NCBI GenBank assembly: GCA_033065855.1 | Contig: JAVXUO010002233.1 | Coordinates: forward strand, 62,001 to 126,000 | DNA from: Escallonia rubra | Taxonomy: Eukaryota > Streptophyta > Magnoliopsida > Escalloniales > Escalloniaceae | Direction: 5' to 3' | Length of the DNA stretch: 64,000 bases | Shown: positions 20,831-31,651 of the stretch, piece by piece | Position numbering within the stretch: position 1 is the first letter of the stretch | Layout: every line of letters begins with the position of its first letter | Notes under the pieces: generated by a model | The model's input: only the letters and a program-made list of their open reading frames with translations | The model's database searches: none | Told to the model about the DNA's origin: nothing | Made by a program: the position numbers and the translations under genes

Positions 20831-22117
20831 TTAACCTAGGATTATATTTGATTTTGATGATAACTAACAATAATGATTGTGTTGTCTAACATGCATTGAG
20901 TTGATGAAGCAATATGTACAATCTCATACTCATGCAAACGGACAATTAGACGAGCTAATCGTTCAAAAACTCTCAACGGAACGCATCAAAGAAGAAATTC
21001 GTCGATTGAGTTTTACAATGTTGTTATTTCCTTCTTTGTAAACTCTGCATACAGAGTTGATCGTATCGATGACTGTAACCTAGAACTTGCCCATAGGTTT
21101 CCCTTGCATGCATAAAAGTTTTTCATTCTTTGAAAACAAAGAAACTACATTTTCAGGAATGCAGTCGACTGCAAGTTGGGCAGTGAGGTATTACAGTCGA
21201 CTGCATTCCAATGCAGTCGACAGCAATACTTCCAGTAGCCTATTACAATAGACTGCATTGGAATACAGTCGACTGCAAGTTGGAAATTTTGAATTTCCAA
21301 CGGCTACTTTGGGAATACAGTCAACTGCCATGGCACAATGCAGTCGACTGCGTTTACCGTTTGGCGCATTTAATGCTCTACCTAACTCCAAACGGTCATA
21401 TTAATTCCCAACCCTATAAATACTTATCTTGGGCATAGTTTTGATTCATCAATTGCATTCAAAGCTTTCTTATCTTGCATATACTCAAAGATCAAAGCAA
21501 TTCTTCAATCTCTCTTGGTTTTCATTGTTTTCTCATCCATTTCAAGAGAGCATTTATTGTGAGCTTACATTTGAGAGATATACACTTTCATAAAGTCATC
21601 ATACACTCATCTCTCTTGTTCTAGAGCTTAAACTTTGTACTCATCTACTTCTTGAAAGTGAAATCTTGTACACAATTCTTCATCTAAAGTTTCTTGTATC
21701 AAAGTTTGGGGTTGTCAAGCTTTGGGATTGTCAAAGCTTGTTCTTGATGTGGGCATGGCATCAAGGGATTGTAAGAGGTTCGATCTTGACCGGTAAGAAA
21801 GATCATTCTAGTGGATTCTAGGGCCTTTCAAGGGACTTCCTTGAAGGGGTGGACGTAGGCTTGAGGGTATTTCAAGCCGAACTATTTAAATATCCTTGTC
21901 AAGTATCTCTAAACCTTTCTCTCTTTACATTATCATTTTATACATGTGTTGAGATTGGTTAGTTTGCTTATTTGAGATATTGTGTTTGAGGTTTGTTGTT
22001 TGTAGCTTTTCAAGTGTAATTCATATCTTCTCTAAGTTTGTAGTATTTACTTGTTAATTTTTAAAGTAGTCTTAAAACCCTATTCACCCCCCCTCTAGGG
22101 TTATCTTTTTGGTTTCA
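20827..22117 (+). repeat. 5' LTR of Sirevirus mosaic
   Basis: The right edge is clear: GGTTTCA at 22111-22117, two bases before the primer-binding site, with the Sirevirus-like CCTATTCACCCCCCCTCTAG just upstream. The left edge is approximate (TTATTTAACCTAGGATTATA), probably a mutated TG start. Contains an array of GCAGTCGACTGC palindromes. Confidence 0.8.
21155..21355 (+). repeat. Array of GCAGTCGACTGC palindromes in Sirevirus LTR
   Basis: Six or more perfect or one-off copies of TGCAGTCGACTGCA within 200 bp, spaced about 25-45 bp. Sireviruses are known to carry arrays of conserved palindromic motifs in their LTRs, thought to be regulatory. This looks like the local version of that array. 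Confidence 0.88.
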
Positions 22118-22119
22118 AG

Positions 22120-22131
22120 TGGTATCTGAGC
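22120..22131 (+). promoter_or_regulatory. Primer-binding site (initiator tRNA-Met)
   Basis: TGGTATCTGAGC, one mismatch from the TGGTATCAGAGC complementary to the 3' end of plant initiator tRNA-Met, two bases after the LTR. Confidence 0.9.
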
Positions 22132-22176
22132 CTCAGCTCTTGTTATATTGGGTAACGCCAAGAGAATTAATCGATC

Positions 22177-23928
22177 ATGGCTTACATTGGGGGAATGGAG
22201 GGTAGTTCTACCACTAGGCCTCCATTGTTTAATGGGACCAATTATAGTGTGTGGAAAGTTAAGAAAAAAATCTACTTAGAGTCTCAAGACCATAATGTGG
22301 GACATTATTGACAATGGTCCATTCGTTCCAATAAAGGTGGTTGACAAGGTTGAAGAGCCTAAATCCAAATTGGAGTACAGTGATCATGATAAGAAGATGA
22401 TTTGTATGAATGCTAGAGCGAAAAATTGTCTTGTTTGTGCTTTAGGCACTAATGAACTCAATAGAGTCATTATGTGTAATTCTACTAAGAGTATTTGGGA
22501 TACTCTACAAGTTACGCATGAAGGAGCTTCACTTCTTAGAGATTCCAAGATGAACTTATTTTTTAGAGATTATAAGTTATTCCATATGCTTCCAAATGAA
22601 TCCGTTACGGATATGAATACTCGTTTCACTAACATTGTAAACCCTTTGAAGCAATTGGGCAAGGAATTCACTAATGGTGATCTTGTAAGAAAGGTGATTA
22701 GGTCCTTACCAAGAGCTTGGGATGCAAAGATCACCGCCATCCAAGAATCAAAGAATCTTAACATATTTCCTCTTGATGAATTGATGTGCTCACTAATCAA
22801 ATCTTTCGATCAAGAGGACGTCAGGAAGAAGCCTACATCAATCGCTCTTAAAGCTTCATCTTCAAACCTTGAGTCAAGTGATGATGATGAAGAATATGAT
22901 GAAGAGGATATTGCAATGGTTGTAAAGAACTTCAAGAAGTTCTTAAGATTTAGAAGGAATGGTAGGAGAAGACAACAAAATGCTAGCAATGAAGAGAAGC
23001 TTTGCTACAAATGCCACAAGCCAGGACACATGAAGATGGATTGTCCTATCTACAAAAAAGAAAAGAAGGAAAGAAGATATGTATGTGAACGAGTTAAAAG
23101 GAAACAACTCTCTATGAAAGAAGAGAAGGAAAAAGCAATGAATTCCGAACATACTCCAACATGGAGTGACTTTGATTCAAGTGATGAAGACAATGAGAAG
23201 AATGATCAAGCAAAAATGTATGTTTCATGGCAAATGATGAGGTAAGCTCTTCTTCCGGTAGTGATAGTGATAATGAAAGTTTTGAAGATGCTTATGATAG
23301 CTTATATGAGGAATCCAAGAAAATCTTTAAGAAAAACATTATTTTATCAAAAAAAATCCTTGAGGCCAATAAGCAAATAGAAATGTTGAGAATGCAAAAT
23401 AATGAGTTCCATGCCAAGAATGAATGCATTTCCAACCATTTATATGTGAAACATGCGAATAATGACTTGGTTGAATTAATTATTAACACTCCTAGCTGAA
23501 AACAAATCTCTTGCAAAACTTTGGCTCTAGAAAAACAAAATGAAGATTTAAAACTTGAGATTTGTGATTTGAAAAAATGTCTTGAAAATTTTGTTGATGG
23601 TCAAAGAAATTTGGATGTCATGCTTGGACGCCAAAGAATTGGCCTAAACAAAGGTGATCTTGGATTAGATCCCTTGGCCTTGCCTCCTAAAGTTTTTCAA
23701 CAACAAGCTAGGTTGAATATTCATACAAAACAACCAAAGAACTATTGCACATCATTTACACATTGCGGTTGGTGCAACAAGAAAGGGCATACAACTAATT
23801 ATTGTCCTTGTAGAATTGTTTATGTTAGAGGTAGAAAGAAAATGTGGGTTGTGAAAGGTCAAGATTACAAATGTAAGACTAACACCCAAGGACCCAAGAA
23901 AATATGGGTACTAAAAGTCACTAATTGA
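22177..23928 (+). pseudogene. Sirevirus gag, first copy
   Basis: Starts MAYIGGMEGSSTTRPPLF at 22177, shifts frame near 22290, then continues through a UBN2/retrotransposon gag domain (MWDIIDNGPFVPIK..., VIRSLPRAWDAKITAIQESK) to a CCHC knuckle CYKCHKPGHMKMDCP at about 23000. After an A-run frameshift near 23213 it enters an acidic and coiled-coil region and a second knuckle CGWCNKKGHTTNYCP near 23765. Two knuckles and a long coiled-coil gag are usual in Sireviruses. Not functional because of multiple frameshifts. Confidence 0.85.
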
Positions 23929-23929
23929 T

Positions 23930-25290
23930 TTGTGTTTATAGGTATGTCTCAAAGAAAAATCTAGTAACAAGAAGTGAATTCTTGATAGTGGACGCTCAAG
24001 ACACATGACCGGCAACATATCTCTTTTCACCTCGATCGATCTTAAAGAAGGAGGAAAGGTGACCTTTAGTGACAATGCACAAGGAAAAATCAAAGGTAAA
24101 GGAACTATTGGTAAGGAACCACATTCAATTGAGAATGTGTTATATGTTGAAGGTTTGAAGCATAATTTGCTTAGTAGAAGTTCATTTAGTGATAAAGGTT
24201 TTAGAGTAATCTTTGAAGCTTCTCATTGTACTATACAATCTATGAAGAATAATGAAACTATTTTGGTAGGAAATAGAGATGACAATGTTTACTCTATACA
24301 ATTAAACGACTTAGCTAACCAAGATGTTAAGTGTCTTAGTGCTATTAGTGAGACATCTTGGCTTTGGCATCGAAGACTTGGACACATGCATATAGAGTAT
24401 TTGAAGGATATTTCAAGTAAAGAACTTATGAGGGGACTCTCAAAGATCAAGTTTGAGAAAAGACAAAGTATGTGATGCTTGTCAAATGGTAAGCAAAGGA
24501 AAGTTTCTCACAAACCGAAGAAAATTGTATCTACTTCTAGACCCTTACAATTACTTCAAATGGTTTTGTTTGGACCAATCCCTACTACTAGTCTTGGTGG
24601 TAAATCATATTGTTTTGTTATTGTTGATGACTATTCTCGCTATACTTGGACTTTCTTTTTGGCTACCAAAGATGAATCTCTAATTGTGTTCACTTTATTT
24701 GCAAAATGTGTTCAAAATCAAAAAGGATATTTGATAACCAACATTCGAAGTGATCATGGTAGAGAATTTGAAAATTCAAAAAAAGGAGCCTTGTGTGATG
24801 ACTTTGGTATATCACATAATTTTTCGGTTCCTAGAACTCCTCATCAAAATGGTGTTGCTGAAAGAAAGAATATGTCATTGCAAAAAGCGGCAAGAACAAT
24901 GCTTAATGAATATGGTTTACCTAAGTACTTTTGGGCGGAGGCGGTCAATTGTGCTTGTTTTGTTCTTAATAGAGTTATCTTGCGAAATTTTTTGTTAAAA
25001 ACCCCTTATGAGATTTTTAATGATAAGAAACCTAAGGTGAGCTTTTTTTAGAGTCTTTGAATGCAAATGTTTTGTTTTAAATACTAAGGATCACCTTAGC
25101 AAATTTGATTCCAAAACCTTTGAGGGAATTTTTCTTGGTTACTCTAATAATAGTATGGCATATAGAGTTTATAATAAACGTACTTTGGTTGTAGAATAAT
25201 CCATTAATGTTACTTTTGATGAGACTAATCCCTTTCTTCGGAGGACTAACATTATTAATGTAGATGACATGGACAATGACTTGAGAACTT
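23930..25290 (+). pseudogene. Sirevirus protease remnant, pre-integrase and integrase region
   Basis: A damaged protease region (SRHMTGNISLF at about 23995) leads to the gag-pre-integrase motif WLWHRRLGHMHIEYLKD near 24357. Integrase core follows in a shifted frame, with YCFVIVDDYSRYTWTFF, RSDHGREFEN and TPHQNGVAERKN, so the DDE residues are visible. It continues to YFWAEAVNCACFVLNRV and past a frameshift at ~25050 to FEGIFLGYSNNS. Sequence then breaks off before RT at about 25357. Confidence 0.85.
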
Positions 25291-25357
25291 TGATATAAGT
25301 GAAACATTACAAGACAACCCCCAAGAACTTGTTCAAGAAGAGAAACAATCAAACTCT

Positions 25358-26094
25358 CAAGAGGAAGACAAGAAGAAGCCTACATGATATGCTCTTAAAG
25401 CTTCATCTTCAAACTTTGAGTCAAGTGATGATGATGATGAAGAATATGATGAAGAGGATATTGCAATGGTTGCAAAGAACTGCAAGAAGTTCTTAAGATT
25501 TAGAAGGAATGGTGGGAGAAGACAACAAAATGCTAGCAATGATGAGAAGCTTTGCTACAAATCTCATAAGCCGGGACACATGAAGATGGATTGTCCTATC
25601 TACAAAAGGGAAAAGAAGGAAAGAAGAGATGTATGTGAGCGAGTTAAAAGGAGACAACTCTCTAAGAAAGAAGAGAAGGAAAAAGCAATGAATGCCGAAC
25701 ATACTCCAACATGGAGTGACTTTGATTCAAGTGATGAAGACAATGAGAAGAATGATCAAGCAAATGTATGCTTCATGGCAAATGATGAGGTAAGCTCTTC
25801 TTCCGGTAGTGATAGTGATAATGAAAGTTTTGAAGATGCTTATGATAGCTTATATGAGGAATCCAAGAAAATCTTTAAGAAAAACATTATTTTATCAAAA
25901 ACAATTCTTTGAGGCCAATAAGCCAATAGAAATGTTAAGAATGCAAAATAATGAGTTGCATGCCAAGAATGAATGCATTTCCAACCATTTATATGTGAAA
26001 CATGTGAATAATGACTTGGTTGAATTAATTGTTAACACTCCTAGCTAAAAAAAAATCTCTTGCAAAGCTTTGGCTATAGAAAAACAAAATGAAG
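25358..26094 (+). repeat. Duplicated gag segment (second copy of 22811-23545)
   Basis: Near-identical to the first copy at an offset of about 2.55 kb. It differs in ways that matter: the second cysteine of the zinc knuckle is serine (CYKSHKPGHMKMDCP), while the A-run frameshift of the first copy at ~23213 is absent. It ends at GAAAAACAAAATGAAG, where Tork-like integrase sequence resumes. Confidence 0.92.
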
Positions 26095-27946
26095 GCTTGG
26101 AATCAATTGCAGTCGATGGAGACCTATTTACCAAATATGTAGCTGTGTTAACAGCTTCTGCCCAAAATTCCTTCGATAACCCGACATTTGAAAGCATACA
26201 TCGAGCCCTCTCAAGGAGAGTCCTATTCATCCATTCTGCAACCCCATTTTGCTGTGGGATTTTTCTAACAGTGCGATGCCTCACTATGCCTTCATTCTTG
26301 CATAACTTAGTGAACTCATCCAAGCAGAATTTCATGCCATTGTCAGTCCTCAAGCATTTAATTTCTTTGCCGGTTTGTTTTTCAATCATCTTCTTAAATT
26401 GCTTCCACTGCTTCCACCCAGACCTTTCTTGAGAAGTCATCAATAAAGGTCAACATATATCTGCCACCACCCTTAGAAGGAACCATGGAAGGACCCCAAA
26501 GATCTGAATGGATATAATCCACCGTACCTTTGGTGGTATGAACAGCCCGACTAAATTTCACCCTGCACTACTTCCCGAAGATACAATGCTCACAAAAATC
26601 CAGCTTCCCGATTTTCTTGCTTCCTAGCAAACCTTGTTTGCTTAGCATATCCATACCCCTCTCACTCATATCCCTAAGATGGAAATGCCAAAGCTTGGTA
26701 GTGTCAGAATCTATATCAGAAGATGAAGCTACTCCTGCAGCTCCTGTAACTGTGCTACCCTGTAACAAATAGAGACTATTTTGTTTCAACCCCTTCATCA
26801 CAACCAGAGCACTTTTCATTATCCTCATAACTCCACATGCAGCTCGATAGCTACAACCATTGGAGTCAAGCGTACGCAAAGAAATCAATTTTTTTCTCAG
26901 CTCTGGAACGTGCCTAACATCAGTCAAAGTTCTCACAATACGATCATGCATCCTAATCTAAATTGAACCTATCCCAACCACCTTACAGGCGACATCGTTT
27001 CCCATAAGGACTTTACCACCATCAAATGAGCGATAAATGGAAAACCAATCCCTATTGGGACACATATGATAGGAGCAACCCGTATCAAGAATCCACCCTC
27101 CATCTGAGGAACTGATAGTAACTGATAGAACATCCGCACCATCAGAATTATCTTCTACTACTCCAGCATCAGCCATCTTGGAATTATCTTTTTTCTTCCC
27201 TTTACGCTCAGGACAATCCTTTCTGTAATGCTCTTCCTTGGGACAATGATAGCACTTCAATTTTCTGTTCTTTGATTGAGACCTCGATCTTCCTTTATTT
27301 CTAGACCTAGCATGGTCAGTGCTTCGGCCTCGAGCCATCAGACCATCACCATGTTCTTCTCCCCTATTTTCTGAAACCTTCTTCCTTAATTCCTGAGAAT
27401 TTATCACAGCCTCAACCTCCTTTATAGAGATATTGTCCTTCCCATATAATAAGGTAGTAACAAGATGTTCATATGACGGAGGTAAAGAACACAGCAACAA
27501 TAAAGCTTCATCCTCATTTTCTATCTTGATATCAATATTTTACAGGTTTAATATTACCTTTTTATATTCATCAAGATGATCACTGATCGATGTACCTTCT
27601 TTCATCTGAAGAGTATACAACCGTTGCTTTAAATACAGGCGATTTGTCAGAGACTTCGTCATGTATAAGCTTTCCAATTTCAGCCATAATCCAGCCGCAG
27701 TCGTTTCTTGAGAAACCTTTCGCAACACGTTGTCAGCTAAACACAGCAACATGGCACTATGGGCTCTCTCCAACATGACTTATTTTTCATCATCAGACAT
27801 CTTATCAGGAAGCCCTTGTTTCCTTTTAATGCTTTCAACAACCCTTGCTGAATTAGAACAGCACGCATCTTCATCCTCCATAAACTGAAATCGTTTGATC
27901 CATCAAACTTTTCCAAATCATATTTCGTCAAAGTATTTGGCGCCAT
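26095..27946 (-). pseudogene. Tork-like copia gag, protease and partial integrase
   Basis: Minus strand from MAPNTLTKYDLEKFDGSNDF at 27946. The gag region includes TTAAGLWLKLESLYMTKSLTNR and CCHC knuckle CYHCPKEEHYRKDCP near 27245. The protease motif WILDTGCSYHMCP lies near 27090, the pre-integrase motif LWHFHLRDMSERGMDMLSKQ near 26680, and integrase with LRTDNGMKFCLDEF, PQQNGVAEWMNRTLLERA and FWAEAVNTATYLVNRSP ending near 26110. Several stops and shifts split the frame. Truncated at the junction with the Sirevirus mosaic. Confidence 0.88.
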
Positions 27947-27979
27947 TGCAAGGTGCTTTCAATCTACCACTGAACCTCA

Positions 27980-27991
27980 GCTCTAATACCA
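27980..27991 (-). promoter_or_regulatory. Primer-binding site of Tork-like element
   Basis: Minus strand reads TGGTATTAGAGC, one mismatch to the initiator tRNA-Met complement, two bases from the LTR edge. Confidence 0.88.
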
Positions 27992-27993
27992 CT

Positions 27994-28426
27994 TGTAAAG
28001 GAATATACTAGATTTCGCACCAAGCAATAAATAAGAGAATCGAAAAATAATAACAGAAAATAGAGGCACACAAGATTTACGTGGTTCGGCAAAAGCCTAC
28101 TCCACGGTGGTAGCAGCGATTTCACTATGTTTGTCGCTGGAGATTATAGACATTTGTCTCTCTCAACAAACCCTCTCAAAGAATGGCTTTTCTCTCTTCA
28201 AAGAAAGACTCTTCCTACTCAAAGAAGGACTCTTCTCTCTTGTCTTTTGTACTTAAAACACAATACAAGACAACATATATATACTTAGAGATAAGTAGTT
28301 ACTTTCTCTAAATAACCAATGTGGGACAAGACTTATATACTTAGATCCAAGTCACAATCTTCTTTGAATAACCGATATGAGACACCCACACATTCTGCGT
28401 TTTTTTATCCAAGACACATTATCAGA
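27994..28426 (-). repeat. 5' LTR of Tork-like element
   Basis: Matches 19369-19828 with scattered substitutions and a ~27-bp length difference in the CTCAAAGAA repeat region. Flanked by CTAAC at 28427-28431. Confidence 0.88.
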
Positions 28427-28431
28427 CTAAC

Positions 28432-29849
28432 TCTGTTTTTCTCAAAGATTTTCTTGGGACTAAACTTTTCATATTTAAAGATATCAATTTTTGAGCTTTT
28501 CAGTGCAACAACATTGTTAAAATCTTAGTTTTTTTAGAGGAAGTTAAGGCCATTTTGATTATAATTGTTTTAGAGAAAAACAGAACTTTCAGCAAGCAAA
28601 GGTTGGCTTTTGGTTAACTAGAAATTTGGCTTAAATATTTTTTTAGTCTGCTTTATCAACTAAAAGTTTCCATCATATGAAATGTCGAAACTACTTTTTT
28701 CTTTTTCTTTGTTTTGAGTGTTTCAATCGGCGGAAACATATGTGGAGGTTGACTAAAATATTAAAAATGTGATCGATGATTGTTCTACTAACCCCATGAC
28801 GGCCACATACATCTTCCATGCTAGAAACCCATTTGAGGCTACTTTAAAATTCATACAAAGCACATTCTAGGGCTCTAATTATTAGAAGAACTTTTTTGGT
28901 CAAGATTTTAATCATCTCTCAGCTTCCATCATTAAAGAGAGCATTCAAAGGTGAGGTCTATAAATGGAGTGAGCAAGCTTGTGGTCATCTATTCCTTTCT
29001 TATCAGGTCACTTCTCTAATCTCCCCGTACATTAGAGCTTCAATTTAATAAAACATTTTAAGAGCTTCAAATGTGCTAGTAATTTTAATTCAATCAAGTT
29101 CTGACAAAGCTTGGATTTCTAACGGTTGGAACTCTGAAGTTTTGAGGACTGTACAACCTTGATACTTAACGTGTGGATAACACCAACGGCTCGTAAGAGG
29201 GTAAGGTCTTGCCCAAAACTAGACCATACTTATGGATTCTACACCCTTTTTTTGCAACTTTCAATTTGGAGAGAAAAGTTCTTCAAATGAGATTGTCATA
29301 AAGATTGGAGAGAGTCTTGAACTGAGTTGTGTACTGAGTTTCGCTTCTCTCTGACATCTACTTCTCCAACTTGTTCCTTTTCCAATTATCATTTCCTGTT
29401 AACTTCACATCCCTTCAGCTGCCTAAACTAATTTGACAAGATATGACTTTATCTCATCCTTTCACTTTTAGACAACCTTCTTGCTCTTTGACTTCTTTCT
29501 TCTTCATTCTTTATCCTTAACCCATTTACTCCACTCTACCTCACACCCAACCAATTGTGTTACTCCATTAAACCCACTTCTGATTTCTCTTGATCTTTAT
29601 CCTTATGGAACCTCACACCCCACTAAATCTTAACCCTAACCTTCCGCCAACACTTGATTACCTTGTCCTATCCCCAACCTACCAAACAACACCCATGTCC
29701 CTACTGTAAATGAAGATTTGGTTCGCTTAGTCAGGGTAAATAAAGGTCGAGTTCTTTTTGGGTATGTATGTCACCTTAAAACATTTTCGGAATCACGTTC
29801 GCAATGTTTCCTCCGACGTAACTTGAGACTTCAAGGCCATATTATGGTA
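28432..29849. other. AT-rich DNA upstream of LINE ORF1
   Basis: No clear domain. May include the LINE 5' untranslated region, but I cannot place its start. Confidence 0.4.
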
Positions 29850-30640
29850 GAAATTATTCTTGACCCACTTTGATTTGGCAGAAGAAACCCTACTTGTGTT
29901 ATATAATGGGCCTTGGACAGTTATAAACACCTACTTCTCCTACAACACTGGACAAACAATATGATTTACTCTTGGATGAAATTCAATACAATGGATCTTT
30001 AGATTAGGGTTTATAATATTCTAAGTGATTGTTACTCAAAACAACTAGCTGAACAAATTAGAAATGTGCTGGGTACTCTCCTGAACGTTGATTGGTCTGC
30101 ACTTCGAGTAAAACTTATAGATTATTTAAGGATACATGTTTGGGTTAGGGTTAATGAACCCTTGCTCACATGTTTTTTTTTTTGCTGCTCCTTAACCATT
30201 CCACTGGAACAAGGCTTCATTTCCTTACTCTTAAAGTTCAAACATGGATCGGCCCAATCCAACCAGAGAGTTATTAACAAGCTACTTAACCTTTTAGGCC
30301 TTCTGAAAAGTCAAAAAATTAACACTTCCAATCTAAGTAAGAACTCGTGCCCCAATAACTTTCTTCTTACTAACCCGTATACTACTTGCAACAGGCCCAT
30401 TCGTTTGCACCTAGACCCTTTCTAGGGAACCAAAAATACCCATACTCCTCCTTAGCTCAAGATATTGCACCACAACCCTCAGCCCAACTTTCCCCACTTG
30501 ACCCAACCACATTAACAAACTTTGGCCATATCAAACACAGTGACCCATCTCCCTCACTCTCCCTCTGTCTCCCTCAACTTCCACAAGGCACCACCAAACC
30601 TAACCTCCACCCTCCCCCCCCCCTATTTGGGACTTGATAA
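29850..30640 (+). pseudogene. L1-type LINE ORF1 remnant (DUF4283 domain)
   Basis: Fragments in shifting frames read TLVLYNGPWTVINTY and then YLRIHVWVRVNEPLL, the pattern of the DUF4283 domain of plant L1 ORF1 proteins, an RNA-binding part of the retrotransposition complex. The Ser/Pro-rich tail to about 30640 fits an ORF1 C-terminal region but has no knuckle that I can confirm. Heavily mutated. Confidence 0.65.
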
Positions 30641-31651
30641 ACTCAAACCCCTAGCCCCAAGTTAGGTAAAGAACCTCCAGACACTCATCCCATCCATTGC
30701 TCTACTCCATGTGTTACGTATGCCGCCACAGTGTCACCGAAGCTTCTAGTAGCCTCAATTCAAGTAGGGTTATCAGTTAAGGAGGGGCAACTATGGGGTA
30801 GTGATACGCCTTTTAACTCGTGTGGACATATAGACAGACCCTTTTTAGTTATGGCTTTGAGGTGTTACAACATGATCCAACTGTGTTGCTAGTTATGTTG
30901 GACGTCATCAAAGAATTAACTTCAGTAGTACTTACAGGCAAAGCTACCCGATTTGTCCCCCCCCCCCCAAAGCATACAAAATGGAAAACTCTATGGAGAT
31001 GGTAGAGTTGAACTCTATTGCCACTGGAGGTATAACACATGCAGTTGAACGTGAAATGGGATTTGTCTTTGCTACAAATGGTGTCAAAATAGGGGATACA
31101 ACTGTGGATGAGTTGATGGGTACAAGTCATGGACAACCCAATCAGTCACCTAAATGTTGCTGAGAGAAGGGCAATAAGGCACGACCCAATTCTAGGGGTA
31201 AAAAGCTACGCATTAGGGGACCTTACATGATCACACTTCACATGCATGAGACATGTGCCTATATTTCTAACTGTTACTTCATATACTTCTCTGTCTTCCT
31301 CTTACATGGCCATATGCCTTTTCTTTTTCGCCACTACATGTTTCACTCTTCATACTCGACACCCTCTATATTTATTTATGCTTGCGCACCCATCCTCTCC
31401 TATATTCATCCTCCAAGAAAACGTAAAACATCACATATAATCTTGATTTCGGAGATTGGAAACTCTAGGATTTATCCCAAGTCGCTCACCTTAAACGACT
31501 TAAAATTATATTCCCTATTTAACCACTCCAACCTAATTCGACAAAATAAGTTTTTCTCTACCATCCCTAAAAATAACAAAAAAGCAAAGTGGATTGAGTA
31601 CCTTGGGAAGAGGGTTTCGAGTGTTGTCCATGCACAACCCCTTTATCACCA
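30641..31651 (+). other. LINE region between ORF1 and ORF2
   Basis: No domain recognised; short open frames only. Lies between the ORF1 remnant and the ORF2 start. Confidence 0.4.

Larger units (their letters stand above)
20827..26094 (+). mobile_element. Sirevirus-like copia mosaic, 5' half only
   Basis: Plus-strand 5' LTR (~20827-22117), primer-binding site, gag, protease, integrase, then an abrupt return to gag sequence at ~25358 that runs to 26094, where Tork-like integrase sequence resumes. RT, RNase H and the 3' LTR are absent. The two gag segments (22811-23545 and 25358-26094) are near-identical. The structure can be explained by template switching during reverse transcription or by recombination between two related copies followed by deletion. 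Confidence 0.82.
19369..28426 (-). mobile_element. Tork-like Ty1/copia retrotransposon (minus strand), rearranged
   Basis: Two LTRs of ~460 and ~433 bp (19369-19828 and 27994-28426) are bounded by CTAAC at 19364-19368 and 28427-28431. The primer-binding site lies next to the right LTR. On the minus strand gag, protease and part of integrase run 27946 to about 26095, and the C-terminal RT and RNase H run from about 20830 to 19919. The rest of integrase and the first half of RT are absent. In their place is a plus-strand Sirevirus mosaic. The replacement is not a clean insertion, since element sequence is missing at the junctions and no second Sirevirus LTR or target duplication is present. Confidence 0.88.
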
